A stretch of DNA of 54,133 nt from Streptomyces sp. S3(2020) (GTDB taxonomy: Bacteria; Actinomycetota; Actinomycetes; Streptomycetales; Streptomycetaceae), in assembly GCF_013044505.1 (NCBI RefSeq), contig NZ_JABERD010000049.1:1-54133 (forward strand), read 5' to 3'. The position numbers and the translations under genes are program-made. The notes under the pieces are model-generated. The model saw nothing but the letters and a program-made list of their open reading frames with translations. It did not search any database and was not told the origin of the DNA. Positions 7,931 to 15,995 of the stretch are shown piece by piece; within the stretch, counting starts at the first letter, position 1; every line of letters starts with the position of its first letter.

Positions 7931-9037
7931 ATGAGCGTGCGCATCGACATCGCGGGGCTGCGGCCGGAGAGGGTCGCCGTCGTGCCCTCCCCCTTGGCCG
8001 AGCTCGGCATGGCGCTGCACGCGCTGGCCGAGCCGGGTCACCATCCGGGACTCCAGGGCTGGGTGACCGGCGTACAGGCCGGCCTCGACCCGCATCTGGC
8101 CGACCGGATGTGCGACGCGGACTTCCTGTGGACGACGACCTTCGCGGACCTGTTCCTGCCCTACGCGGGCATCCCCGGCGGCGCCACCCTTCCCGGGGCC
8201 ACGCTCGCCGAGGAGCTGGACCTGCTGGACAAGCTCACGGACGAGCAGTTCGTCAATGCGGCGCTGGAGTTCAGCTGCGCGACCTGTTACGACATCGGGG
8301 CCGACTGGCTGGTCGACGCCGAGCAGGGCCGTCGGCGTGCCCTGGAACTGGCGGCCGCGCGGGGGCCGCGCCAGGTGCGGTTCACCGAGCTGCTGCTGAC
8401 CGATCCGCCCAGGATCCGGGCCTGGCTGCGGCAGTTCCTCCAGGACTGCGACGAGGCGTTCTTCGCGGAGGCCTGGTCGCGGCTGCGCCACCAGCTCACG
8501 GCCGACGCCCGCCACAAGACCGACCTGGTGCGCCGCAAGGGCCTGGCCGAGGCGCTGGCCGCCGCGTCCCCGGCGATCACGCTGGACGAGGCCGCCGCCG
8601 AGATCACCGTCGACAAACTGAGCGTGGGCCGCACCACCACGGGGGACGGCACCCTGCTGCTCGTACCGACCAGTCTCGGCTGGCCCCACCTGGCCGTCCT
8701 GTACCGGCCCGGCTGGCAGCCCGTGGTGCACTACCCGGTCGGCAGCCCGGAGCTCGCCGCGCCGCCCTCCGTCGAGCAGCTCGCCCTGCGCATGACCGCC
8801 CTGTCCCACCCCGTCCGGATGCGGATCTGCCGCCACCTGGCCCGCAGCGCCTGGACCACGAGCGAGCTGGCGCAGGCGCACGGGATGACGGCCCCCGAGA
8901 TATCCCGGCACCTGGGCGTCCTGAAGAAGGCGGGTCTGATCACCACGCGCCGTCGCGGCCGGTACGTGCAGCACCAGCTGGACATCGCGGTCGTGGCCCG
9001 GCTGGGCAGCGACTTCCTGGAGGGGATCCTCCGGTAG
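7931..9037 (+). CDS. ArsR-family winged-helix regulator with long N-terminal DUF5937-type domain
   Basis: The 368-aa protein has an N-terminal domain of about 270 residues and a C-terminal ArsR winged helix (LALRMTALSHPVRMRICRHL, then TTSELAQAHGMTAPEISRHL and a basic wing TTRRRGRYVQHQ). No CVC metal site is visible in the HTH helix, so metal sensing by that route is unlikely. The long N-terminal domain presumably senses another signal. The start is uncertain: ATG 7931 is chosen, but GTG 7916 would add five residues. Regulators of this layout often sit beside transporters; none is adjacent here. The perfect palindrome upstream points to autoregulation. Confidence 0.8.
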   Translation: MSVRIDIAGLRPERVAVVPSPLAELGMALHALAEPGHHPGLQGWVTGVQAGLDPHLADRMCDADFLWTTTFADLFLPYAGIPGGATLPGATLAEELDLLDKLTDEQFVNAALEFSCATCYDIGADWLVDAEQGRRRALELAAARGPRQVRFTELLLTDPPRIRAWLRQFLQDCDEAFFAEAWSRLRHQLTADARHKTDLVRRKGLAEALAAASPAITLDEAAAEITVDKLSVGRTTTGDGTLLLVPTSLGWPHLAVLYRPGWQPVVHYPVGSPELAAPPSVEQLALRMTALSHPVRMRICRHLARSAWTTSELAQAHGMTAPEISRHLGVLKKAGLITTRRRGRYVQHQLDIAVVARLGSDFLEGILR

Positions 9038-9041
9038 CCGG

Positions 9042-9674
9042 TCAGTCGAACCGGATGTGCTTCACCCCGATCCGTACCTGCCGCAGCCTCGTCCGCAGTG
9101 CGCCCTCGTTGTTCGGCCGCAGCCTCAGCCCGGCCAGGACGGCGATGCGGTCGGCCGTCTTCGGCACGGTCGATTCGTCCGTCCACAGATGCTCGGCGAA
9201 CTCGGGCTCCCGCAACCGCTCCAGACAGTGGTCGAGCTGCTGCACGGCCCAGGTCTCGCGTCCCAGACCGGCGTTCTTCCCGCCCACGTACTGGAGGAGG
9301 TGTCCGAAAACGCGCTCGCGCAGCCGCTTGACGACGGTCTCGCGCTGGGCGAGGAGGGTGAAGTGGCGTACGTCGTGGCCCAGTTCGCCGAGCCGGCCCA
9401 CCGTTTCGGCGAAGTAGCTGGAGTCGGTGACCGTCATGGGGACGATGACCACACCCTCGTGCTTGGTGAGGGCGAGGTCGAGCACCTCGACCACGCCCTG
9501 CCGCCATGACGTCAAGTCCTGGAAGTTCCCGCGCAGTTCGGGTGGCAGCATGCGGCGCAGGCCGAAGCCGGCGTGCTCGGGGTCGCAGACGACGCTGCCG
9601 GGCAGCCGCCGCTGGATCTCGTACGCCGTCTGTGTCTTCCCGCCCCCAAAGGGGCCGTTGATCCAGAGAAGCAT
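9042..9674 (-). CDS. P-loop ATP-binding protein, TmrB/AAA-like
   Basis: The 210-aa protein opens with a Walker A sequence, MLLWINGPFGGGKTQTAYE, and continues with an Asp-rich strand (VVCDPEHAGFGLRRMLPPELR) and VVIVPMTVTD. This is the layout of the small tunicamycin-resistance-like and chloramphenicol-phosphotransferase-like P-loop kinases common in Streptomyces. It may phosphorylate or sequester a small molecule, but no substrate can be read from sequence. It is convergent with the ArsR-type gene, 4 nt apart. ATG 9674 puts the P-loop at residues 7-14, as expected. Confidence 0.75.
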   Translation of the reverse strand: MLLWINGPFGGGKTQTAYEIQRRLPGSVVCDPEHAGFGLRRMLPPELRGNFQDLTSWRQGVVEVLDLALTKHEGVVIVPMTVTDSSYFAETVGRLGELGHDVRHFTLLAQRETVVKRLRERVFGHLLQYVGGKNAGLGRETWAVQQLDHCLERLREPEFAEHLWTDESTVPKTADRIAVLAGLRLRPNNEGALRTRLRQVRIGVKHIRFD

Positions 9675-9727
9675 GCGCAGACCCTAGTGGGCGCCGGTTA
9701 CGCGGGAGTCACGTTCCGGGCGGTGCC

Positions 9728-10399
9728 TCAGCCGTGCCCGCCGGCCCGCACCAGCCCCGTCTCGTACGCCAGGACCACCACCTGGACCCGGTCCCGGAGG
9801 CCGACCTTGGTGAGGATGCGGCCCACGTGGGTCTTCACGGTCGCCTCGGACAGGACGAGCCGGGCGGCGATCTCGCCGTTGGACAGCCCCTGGGCGACCA
9901 GGATCATGACCTCGCGCTCGCGGTCGGTGAGCCGCTCCAGCTCCTTGTGCCGGGGCTCCTTGCCGGTGCTCGGCAGCATCGGCGCGAACCGGTCCAGGAG
10001 GCGGCGGGTGGTCGAGGGGGCCACCACCGCGTCGCCGCTGTGCACCGAGCGGATGGCGGTGAGGAGCTCGCCGGGCGGCACGTCCTTGAGCATGAAACCG
10101 GACGCGCCCGCCTTCAGCCCGGAGAAGGCGTACTCGTCGAGGTCGAAAGTGGTCAGGATCAGCACCTTCGGCGGGTTGGCCTCCTGGCAGATGCGGCGGG
10201 TGGTCTCCACGCCGTCGAGCTTCGGCATGCGCACGTCCATCAGGACGACGTCGACAGCGGTCGCGCGCAGGACCTGGAGGGCCTCGACGCCGTCGCCCGC
10301 CTCCGCGACGACCTCCATGTCCGGCTGGGCGGCGAGCACCATCCGGAACCCGGTGCGCAGCAGCACCTGGTCGTCGACGAGCATCACGCGGATCGCCAT
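9728..10399 (-). CDS. NarL/LuxR-family response regulator
   Basis: The 223-aa protein has a receiver domain (acidic DD at 9-10, phosphoacceptor Asp55 in LMDVRMP, Lys105 in FMLKDV) and a C-terminal LuxR HTH (about 158-205, LTDREREVMILVAQGLSNGEIA). It is the partner of the histidine kinase encoded just upstream on the same strand. AGAGGA lies about 6 nt before ATG 10399, which fixes the start. A 105-nt gap with a TTGACA element separates it from the kinase gene, so it may have its own promoter. The regulon is not evident. Confidence 0.93.
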   Translation of the reverse strand: MAIRVMLVDDQVLLRTGFRMVLAAQPDMEVVAEAGDGVEALQVLRATAVDVVLMDVRMPKLDGVETTRRICQEANPPKVLILTTFDLDEYAFSGLKAGASGFMLKDVPPGELLTAIRSVHSGDAVVAPSTTRRLLDRFAPMLPSTGKEPRHKELERLTDREREVMILVAQGLSNGEIAARLVLSEATVKTHVGRILTKVGLRDRVQVVVLAYETGLVRAGGHG

Positions 10400-10456
10400 C
10401 GGGTTCCTCTTCCGTCTCTTCCGGGCTCTTGGGGCTCTGCTGATTACGGCGGCGGG

Positions 10457-10485
10457 GTTCACAGCGGGGTTGTTACAGGTGTCAA
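10457..10485 (-). promoter_or_regulatory. Candidate promoter upstream of the response regulator gene
   Basis: On the minus strand TTGACA (10485-10480) is followed after 17 nt by GTGAAC, a poor -10. A good -35 with a poor -10 in the kinase-regulator gap could mark an activator-dependent internal promoter. This is weak evidence. Confidence 0.3.
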
Positions 10486-10504
10486 CACAGGGCGTGCGTC
10501 GGCA

Positions 10505-11704
10505 TCAATGCGCCGGTTTGAGCGGGAGCAGCGCACTGATACGGAACCCTCCGCCGGGGCGGGGTCCCGCGTCCAGGGTGCCGCCGACCATCCCGACCCG
10601 CTCACGCATGCCGATCAGGCCGTGGCCCTGTCCGTCGGTGCCGCCCTCTTCGTACAGCTCGTGCGGGGCGCCCTTGCCGTCGTCCTCTACGAGCAGGCCG
10701 AGCCCGTCGTCGAAGTACACCAGGCGCACGCTGGCGCCCGCGTTCGGCCCGCCGTGCTTGCGGGTGTTGGTGAGCGCCTCCTGCACGATGCGGTACGCCG
10801 TGAGTTCGACGCCGCTGGGCAGCGGGCGCGGTGTGCCCTCCACCTTGAAGTCGACCGGCAGCCCTGAGGTGCGGCACTGCTCGACGAGGTCGTCGATCTG
10901 CTCGACGTCGGGCTGCGGGACGTACTCGCCGACCTCCTGGTGCTCACCGGTGCGCAGCACGCCCAGCAGGCGGCGCATCTCGGCGAGGGCCTGGCGGCCG
11001 GTGGAGGAGATCGTCTCCAGGGCTTTCTTCGCCTGGTCGGGCGCGGTGTCGAGGACGTAGGCGGCTCCGTCGGCCTGCACCACCATCACCGACACGTTGT
11101 GCGCGACCACGTCGTGGAGCTCACGCGCGATACGGGCGCGTTCGGCGGCCACCGCGACCTTCGCCTGCGCCTCGCGCTCCTTCTCCAGCCGGCTCGCGCG
11201 CTCCTCCAGCTGCGCGAAGTAGGCGCGCCGGGTGCGGATCGAGTCGCCGAGCACCCAGGCGAGGGCGAACGGCACCGTCAGGAAGATCGCCTTCGCGGCG
11301 TTGCCCAGCGCGCTGCCGTCCAGCGGCCAGCGCGTCTGCGCCATCGGCGCCGCGCACAGCCCCACGGCGAGCGCGAGCCGGGAGGCCCATCGGGAGCCCG
11401 TCGCGGCCACCGTGTAGACGATCACCAGCATCGCGAAGTCGGCAGCCATCGTCTGGACGTTCAGCACCAGCTGCGCCAGCCCGATCCCGACCGACAGCAT
11501 CAGCATCTTCTCCGGCATGAGCCGGCGCAGCGCGATCACCAGGCACAACAGGAACGCGATCGGAACGATCAACGCCGGGGAGTCGTTGCCCCGCACCGCC
11601 GAGCTGGCGGTTCCGCTCAGCAGCGAGATCCCGAACAGGAAGACGGCCCAGAAGGTGTCGACCCCTGTCGGGTGTCTGCGGAGGAAGTCATAGAGGCGCT
11701 GCAC
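10505..11704 (-). CDS. Sensor histidine kinase, HisKA_3 family
   Basis: The 399-aa membrane kinase has four to six hydrophobic segments in residues 15-155, a coiled linker (160-190), the HisKA_3 H-box RIARELHDVVAHNVS with His197, and a HATPase domain (N-box YRIVQEALTNTRKH, G boxes VEDDGKG and HGLIGMRERV). The short loops between membrane helices suggest sensing in or at the membrane. GTG 11704 is the start, with only a weak ribosome site. It is the first gene of the two-component pair and is divergent from the MidA-type gene. Confidence 0.93.
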   Translation of the reverse strand: MQRLYDFLRRHPTGVDTFWAVFLFGISLLSGTASSAVRGNDSPALIVPIAFLLCLVIALRRLMPEKMLMLSVGIGLAQLVLNVQTMAADFAMLVIVYTVAATGSRWASRLALAVGLCAAPMAQTRWPLDGSALGNAAKAIFLTVPFALAWVLGDSIRTRRAYFAQLEERASRLEKEREAQAKVAVAAERARIARELHDVVAHNVSVMVVQADGAAYVLDTAPDQAKKALETISSTGRQALAEMRRLLGVLRTGEHQEVGEYVPQPDVEQIDDLVEQCRTSGLPVDFKVEGTPRPLPSGVELTAYRIVQEALTNTRKHGGPNAGASVRLVYFDDGLGLLVEDDGKGAPHELYEEGGTDGQGHGLIGMRERVGMVGGTLDAGPRPGGGFRISALLPLKPAH

Positions 11705-11810
11705 GTAACCCAGCGTAGGGAAGCGTGAAGCGTGCAGGGGTCAACCGGAGGACCGATCCATTCCCGGCCCACGTACTCCCCAAGGTGGAGGCCCCGTTCC
11801 CCTGTACGCC

Positions 11811-11816
11811 TAATCT
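11811..11816 (+). promoter_or_regulatory. -10 element TAATCT, leaderless start for the MidA-type gene
   Basis: TAATCT ends 6 nt before the GTG at 11823. Transcription would then begin at or one base from the start codon, and no Shine-Dalgarno sequence is present. Leaderless mRNAs are common in Streptomyces. Confidence 0.5.
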
Positions 11817-11822
11817 GGCGGC

Positions 11823-12860
11823 GTGACGGACGAGACGGCGGGCCGATGGCGTGGCTGGCGCGCGGCCGCGGAGACCGCCCTGTACGGACCTGAGGGCTTC
11901 TATCACCGGCCCGAGGGCCCGGCCGGTCACTTCCGTACGTCGGTGCACGCGTCGCCGTTGTTCGCCGGGGCCGTGGCGCGGCTGCTGGGCCGGGTCGACG
12001 AGGCCCTGGGCCGGCCCGCCACGCTCGACTTCGTCGACATGGCCGCCGGCCGCGGCGAGCTGGTCACCGGGGTGCTCGCCGCGCTGCCCTCCGACGTGGC
12101 CGCCCGCACGCGCGCGTACGCCGTCGAACTCGCCGAACGCCCGCCCGGCCTCGACCACCGGATCGAGTGGCTGACCGAGCCCCCGCGCGGCATCACCGGG
12201 CTGCTGTTCGCCAACGAATGGCTGGACAACGTGCCCGTGGAGATCGCCGAGACCGACTCCGCGGGGGTGCCGCGCACGGTGCTCGTACGGTCTGACGGGA
12301 CCGAGCGGCTCGGGGAGCCGTTCTCGGGTGCGCAGGCGGAGTGGCTGGCGCGGTGGTGGCCGCTGCCGGCCGAGGAGGGGCTGCGGGCGGAGGTGGGGCT
12401 GCCCCGGGACGAGGCGTGGGCCGCCGCGGTCGCCGCGGTCGGACGGGGGCTCGCGGTCGCGGTCGACTACGCGCACACGCTCGGCGCGCGCCCCCTCTTC
12501 GGGACGCTCACCGGTTTCCGCGCGGGGCGCGAGACGGCGCCCGTACCGGACGGGTCGTGCGACATCACGGCGCACGTCGCGCTGGACGCGTGCGCACTGC
12601 CCGGGGGGCGCGTACTGACACAGCGCGCCGCCCTGCGCGCTTTGGGCCTCGCAGGCGCACGCCCCCCGCTCGCACTGGCCTCGACACAGCCCGCGGCCTA
12701 CGTACGCGCCCTCGCGAGCGCCGGCGAGGCCGCCGAACTCACCGCGCCCGGCGGCCTCGGCGACTTCGGCTGGCTGCTCCAGCCGGTCGCCCTCCCGGAC
12801 ACGGCGGCCACACCCCTGGCGGCGCTACTTGTCGATGTCCCCGACCACGAAGAACAGTGA
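11823..12860 (+). CDS. SAM-dependent methyltransferase, MidA/NDUFAF7 family
   Basis: The 345-aa protein has the family N-terminus (ALYGPEGFYHRPEGPAGHF, resembling the LYHPxxGYY block) and a methyltransferase motif I in FVDMAAGRGELV, followed by FANEWLDNVPVE (the acidic FxNExxDxxP block diagnostic of the family). NDUFAF7, the mitochondrial member, dimethylates an Arg of the complex I subunit NDUFS2 (NuoD homologue). Here the gene is convergent with a NuoD paralogue and overlaps its 3' end by 36 nt, so a substrate relation is plausible. The C-terminal third is Ala/Leu-rich and less conserved. Confidence 0.85.
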   Translation: MTDETAGRWRGWRAAAETALYGPEGFYHRPEGPAGHFRTSVHASPLFAGAVARLLGRVDEALGRPATLDFVDMAAGRGELVTGVLAALPSDVAARTRAYAVELAERPPGLDHRIEWLTEPPRGITGLLFANEWLDNVPVEIAETDSAGVPRTVLVRSDGTERLGEPFSGAQAEWLARWWPLPAEEGLRAEVGLPRDEAWAAAVAAVGRGLAVAVDYAHTLGARPLFGTLTGFRAGRETAPVPDGSCDITAHVALDACALPGGRVLTQRAALRALGLAGARPPLALASTQPAAYVRALASAGEAAELTAPGGLGDFGWLLQPVALPDTAATPLAALLVDVPDHEEQ

Positions 12861-13976
12861 CCCCAGGATCGCGACCATGTCCGCGACCAGGGTGCCCGGG
12901 AGCAGTTCTGTGAGGGCCTGGATGTTGTTGTACGAGGCCGAGCGGAGCTTGAGGCGGTACGGGGTCTTCTCGCCCTTGCTGACGAGGTAGTAGCCGTTGA
13001 TGCCGAGCGGGTTCTCGGTCCACGCGTACGTGTGGCCCTCGGGCGCCTTCAGGACCTTGGGGAGCCGCTGGTTGATCGGGCCGGGCGCGAGCTCGGCGAG
13101 GCGGTCGAGGCAGGCGTCGGCGAGGTCGAGGGCGTTGTGGGTCTGCTCCAGGAGGACCTCGAAGCGGGAGAGACAGTCGCCCTCCTCGCGGGTCACCACC
13201 TTCAGGGTGTCCTTCAGCTCCTCGTAGGCGAGGTAGGGCTCGTCGCGGCGCAGGTCGAAGTCGACCCCGGAGGCGCGTGCGATCGGCCCGCTCACGCCGT
13301 ACGCGTGCACGGCCTGCGGCGAGAGCGCGCCCACGCCCCGCGTGCGTCCCCGGAAGATCTCGTTGCCGAGCACCAGGTCGTCGTACACGCCCATCCGCCC
13401 GCGCACGGCGGCGACGGCGCCACGCGCGCGCGTGGCCCAGCCGGCCGGCAGGTCCTCCTTGAGGCCGCCGACGCGGTTGAACATGTAGTGCATGCGGCCG
13501 CCGGAGACCTCCTCCATGACGTTCTGGAGCACCTCGCGCTCCCGGAACGCGTAGAAGACCGGCGTGATGCCGCCGAGTTCCAGCGGGTAGGAGCCCAGGA
13601 ACATCAGGTGGTTGAGCACCCGGTTGAGCTCCGCGAGCAGGGTGCGCGTCCACACCGCGCGCGGGGGGACCTCCATGCCCAGCATGCGCTCCACGGCGAG
13701 GACCACGCCCAGCTCGTTGGAGAAGGCCGACAGCCAGTCGTGGCGGTTGGCGAGCATGATGATCTGGCGGTAGTCGCGCGCCTCGAAGAGCTTCTCCGCG
13801 CCCCGGTGCATATAGCCGATCACCGGCTCCGCGTGCTGGATCCGCTCGCCGTCCAGGACGAGCCTGAGGCGCAGCACACCGTGCGTCGACGGGTGCTGGG
13901 GTCCGATGTTGAGCACCATGTCGGTGCTCTCCGCGGCGCCGCCGATACCGACCGTGGTCTCCGTCGTGGGAGTCAT
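12825..13976 (-). CDS. NADH dehydrogenase subunit D paralogue (orphan NuoD)
   Basis: The 383-aa protein is a complex I 49-kDa/NuoD family member: GPQHPSTHGVLRL (25-37), GYMHRGAEKLFE (54-65), NRHDWLSAFSNE and PEGHTYAWTENPLGINGYY are readable. It stands alone, far from any nuoA-N operon in view, so it is an orphan paralogue rather than part of the main complex I cluster. Start ATG 13976 (MTPTTETTV) gives the usual short N-terminus. The stop lies within the 3' end of the MidA-type gene. It could serve an alternative dehydrogenase or a hydrogenase-like complex; this is unresolved. Confidence 0.88.
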   Translation of the reverse strand: MTPTTETTVGIGGAAESTDMVLNIGPQHPSTHGVLRLRLVLDGERIQHAEPVIGYMHRGAEKLFEARDYRQIIMLANRHDWLSAFSNELGVVLAVERMLGMEVPPRAVWTRTLLAELNRVLNHLMFLGSYPLELGGITPVFYAFREREVLQNVMEEVSGGRMHYMFNRVGGLKEDLPAGWATRARGAVAAVRGRMGVYDDLVLGNEIFRGRTRGVGALSPQAVHAYGVSGPIARASGVDFDLRRDEPYLAYEELKDTLKVVTREEGDCLSRFEVLLEQTHNALDLADACLDRLAELAPGPINQRLPKVLKAPEGHTYAWTENPLGINGYYLVSKGEKTPYRLKLRSASYNNIQALTELLPGTLVADMVAILGSLFFVVGDIDK

Positions 13977-14007
13977 GGACACAGTCTGTCCTACGTACGC
14001 TGACCTC

Positions 14008-14511
14008 ATGGAGACGGGGAACGGGCAGGATACGGAGGCGGCGGAGGGTGAGCCGGTGTGGATCGGCCTGCCTCCGGGGCTGCTGCGGATGCGACGGCTG
14101 TTGCTGGTGGTGTGGCTGGGGCTGCTGACCGTGGCGGTCGGCCTGCTGCTGAACTGGGTCGCGGGCCCCTCATGGGCCGCGTTCGCGCTGCTGCCGCTCG
14201 CCCTCATGGCGTGGGGCTGGGTGATGCTGGGCCGCAACTGGGCCTCCTGGCGGTACGCCGAGCGCGCCGACGACCTGCTGATCAGCAAGGGCGTCCTGTG
14301 GCGCGAGGAGACCATCGTGCCGTACGGGCGGATGCAGCTGGTCGAGGTCACCTCCGGGCCCGTGGAACGGCACTTCGGGCTGTCCAGCGTGCAGTTGCAC
14401 ACGGCGGCCGCGGCGACCGACGCGACCATCCCGGGCCTGGACCCGGCCGAGGCGGAACGGCTGCGCGACCGGCTCACCGAGCTCGGCCAGGCACGATCGG
14501 CCGGCCTGTGA
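14008..14511 (+). CDS. Bacterial PH-domain membrane protein (bPH2)
   Basis: The 167-aa protein has two membrane helices (about residues 31-50 and 55-75) followed by a bacterial PH domain (RYAERADDLLISKGVLWREETIVPYGRMQLVEV). A TACGCT hexamer at 13996-14001 sits 6 nt before ATG 14008, suggesting a leaderless message. GTGA overlap with the next gene makes the two an operon, equivalent to the ydbS-ydbT pair of Bacillus. The partner is a longer protein of the same family. The function of these pairs is not established beyond membrane association. Confidence 0.85.
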   Translation: METGNGQDTEAAEGEPVWIGLPPGLLRMRRLLLVVWLGLLTVAVGLLLNWVAGPSWAAFALLPLALMAWGWVMLGRNWASWRYAERADDLLISKGVLWREETIVPYGRMQLVEVTSGPVERHFGLSSVQLHTAAAATDATIPGLDPAEAERLRDRLTELGQARSAGL

Positions 14512-15842
14512 CGACGCCGGGCATCGACGACGACGTACGGCAGAAGCCGCCCGTGACCGAGCGGCGGCTGCATCCCGTGACGCCGCTCAGGCGGGCGTGG
14601 GCGCCCGTCGCGGTGCTCATCGGGTGGGCGGTGCACGACCCCGACCAGGCGCAGCGCCAGCTGACCCGGCTCACCCCCACGGTCCTGCTGATCGTCCTCG
14701 CCGTGTTCGTCCCCGCCGCCGCCCTCTACGGCTTCCTCACCTGGTGGTACACGCACTTCGCGGTGACCGAGGCCGAACTGCGCATCCGTACCGGCCTGGT
14801 GTTCCGGCGCACCGCGCACATCCGGCTGGAACGCATCCAGGCGATCGACATCACCCAGCCGCTCCTCGCGCGCGTGGCGGGCGTCGCGAAGCTCAAACTC
14901 GACGTCATAGGCACCGACAAGAAGGACGAACTGGCCTTCCTGGGGGAGCGCGAGGCGCGTGCGCTGCGCGCGGAACTCCTCGCCCGCGCCGCCGGGTTCG
15001 CACCCGAGACGGCGCACGAAGTCGGCGAGGCTCCGGCGCGCGAGCTGCTGCGCACGCCTCCGCGCGACCTCGCGATCGCCCTCGTCCTGACGGGCGCCAC
15101 CTGGGCCACGCTGGCCGCCGCCCTCGTCGTACCGCCCCTCCTGTGGTTCGCCACCCACAGCCTGTGGACGGTCCTCGCGACCGGCGTACCGCTGCTCGGC
15201 GCGGCGGGCGCGAGCAGCGTGGGGCGGTTCGTCGGCGAGTACGACTGGACCGTGGGCGAGTCGCCCGACGGGCTGCGGATCGACCACGGGCTCCTGGACC
15301 GCACCCACGAGACGGTGCCGCCGGGGCGCGTGCAGACCGTACGGATCGTGGAGCCGCTGCTGTGGCGGCGGCGCGGCTGGGTGCGGGTCGAACTGGACGT
15401 GGCCGGGTCGTCCAACTCCGTGCTGGTGCCGGTCGCCGCGCGCGAGGTCGCCGAGGCGATCGTCGCGCGCGTGCTGCCCGGCGTGGTCGTACCGCCCCTG
15501 TCGGCGCTGTCCCGGCCGCCGCGGCGCGCCGGGCGTTGCGTGCCGGTGTGGTGGCGGGGCCACGGACTCGCCGTCACCGACGCGGTGTTCGCGGCCCGGA
15601 CAGGACTGCTGCGGCGCAGCCTCGCCCTCGTCCCGCACGCGAAGGTCCAGAGCGTACGGCTCGCCCAGGGGCCCTGGCAGCGCGTCTGGCGGCTCGCCGA
15701 CGTCCATGTGGACACCGGGGCCAACAAGACCGTCACAGCGCGTCTGCGGGACGTGGAGGAGGCCGCGGAGCTGCTGCGGGCGCAGGCGGAGAGATCACGG
15801 ACGGGGCGGCGGGACGCCCGGCCCGACCGGTGGATGGCCTGA
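14508..15842 (+). CDS. Bacterial PH-domain membrane protein, multi-repeat (YdbT-like)
   Basis: The 444-aa protein has paired membrane helices at about 59-83 and 180-225 and three bPH2 repeats, each with the pattern of an Arg-Thr-Gly/Gly-Leu strand then a VPxxRVQ/IERIQ helix (for example GLVFRRTAHIRLERIQAIDI, GLLDRTHETVPPGRVQTVRI and GLLRRSLALVPHAKVQSVRL). GTG 14508 overlaps the upstream stop as GTGA, fixing the start. It is the large partner of the preceding single-domain protein. Probably a membrane-bound scaffold; no enzyme motif is seen. Confidence 0.85.
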   Translation: MTTPGIDDDVRQKPPVTERRLHPVTPLRRAWAPVAVLIGWAVHDPDQAQRQLTRLTPTVLLIVLAVFVPAAALYGFLTWWYTHFAVTEAELRIRTGLVFRRTAHIRLERIQAIDITQPLLARVAGVAKLKLDVIGTDKKDELAFLGEREARALRAELLARAAGFAPETAHEVGEAPARELLRTPPRDLAIALVLTGATWATLAAALVVPPLLWFATHSLWTVLATGVPLLGAAGASSVGRFVGEYDWTVGESPDGLRIDHGLLDRTHETVPPGRVQTVRIVEPLLWRRRGWVRVELDVAGSSNSVLVPVAAREVAEAIVARVLPGVVVPPLSALSRPPRRAGRCVPVWWRGHGLAVTDAVFAARTGLLRRSLALVPHAKVQSVRLAQGPWQRVWRLADVHVDTGANKTVTARLRDVEEAAELLRAQAERSRTGRRDARPDRWMA

Positions 15843-15938
15843 CCGGTCCGCCGGGTGTCTGCCGGGACGGCTGGGCGCCTGGCCGGGCCGCTGGGCCCCT
15901 GCCCGGGCCGCTGGGGGTCCGCGCCCGGGCCGCGGCGG

Positions 15939-15982
15939 AAAAAGAGAGCCGCGCGGCCCCCTCGGGAGTCCGCGCGGCTCTC
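15939..15982 (-). terminator. Intrinsic terminator of the acidic hypothetical gene
   Basis: A perfect 13-bp stem, GAGAGCCGCGCGG (15944-15956) with CCGCGCGGCTCTC (15970-15982), is followed on the minus strand by five T residues (15943-15939). It begins 14 nt after the stop of the minus-strand gene at 15996. It may also stop plus-strand transcripts from the PH-domain pair. Confidence 0.85.
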
Positions 15983-15995
15983 GTCGACGCGTCGT

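Noticed and set aside
12825..15707. Very long minus-strand frame running through both PH-domain genes
   Set aside because: High GC opens long antisense frames. Only the C-terminal 383 codons (12825-13976) are NuoD; the rest lacks homology and opposes genes with clear family motifs.
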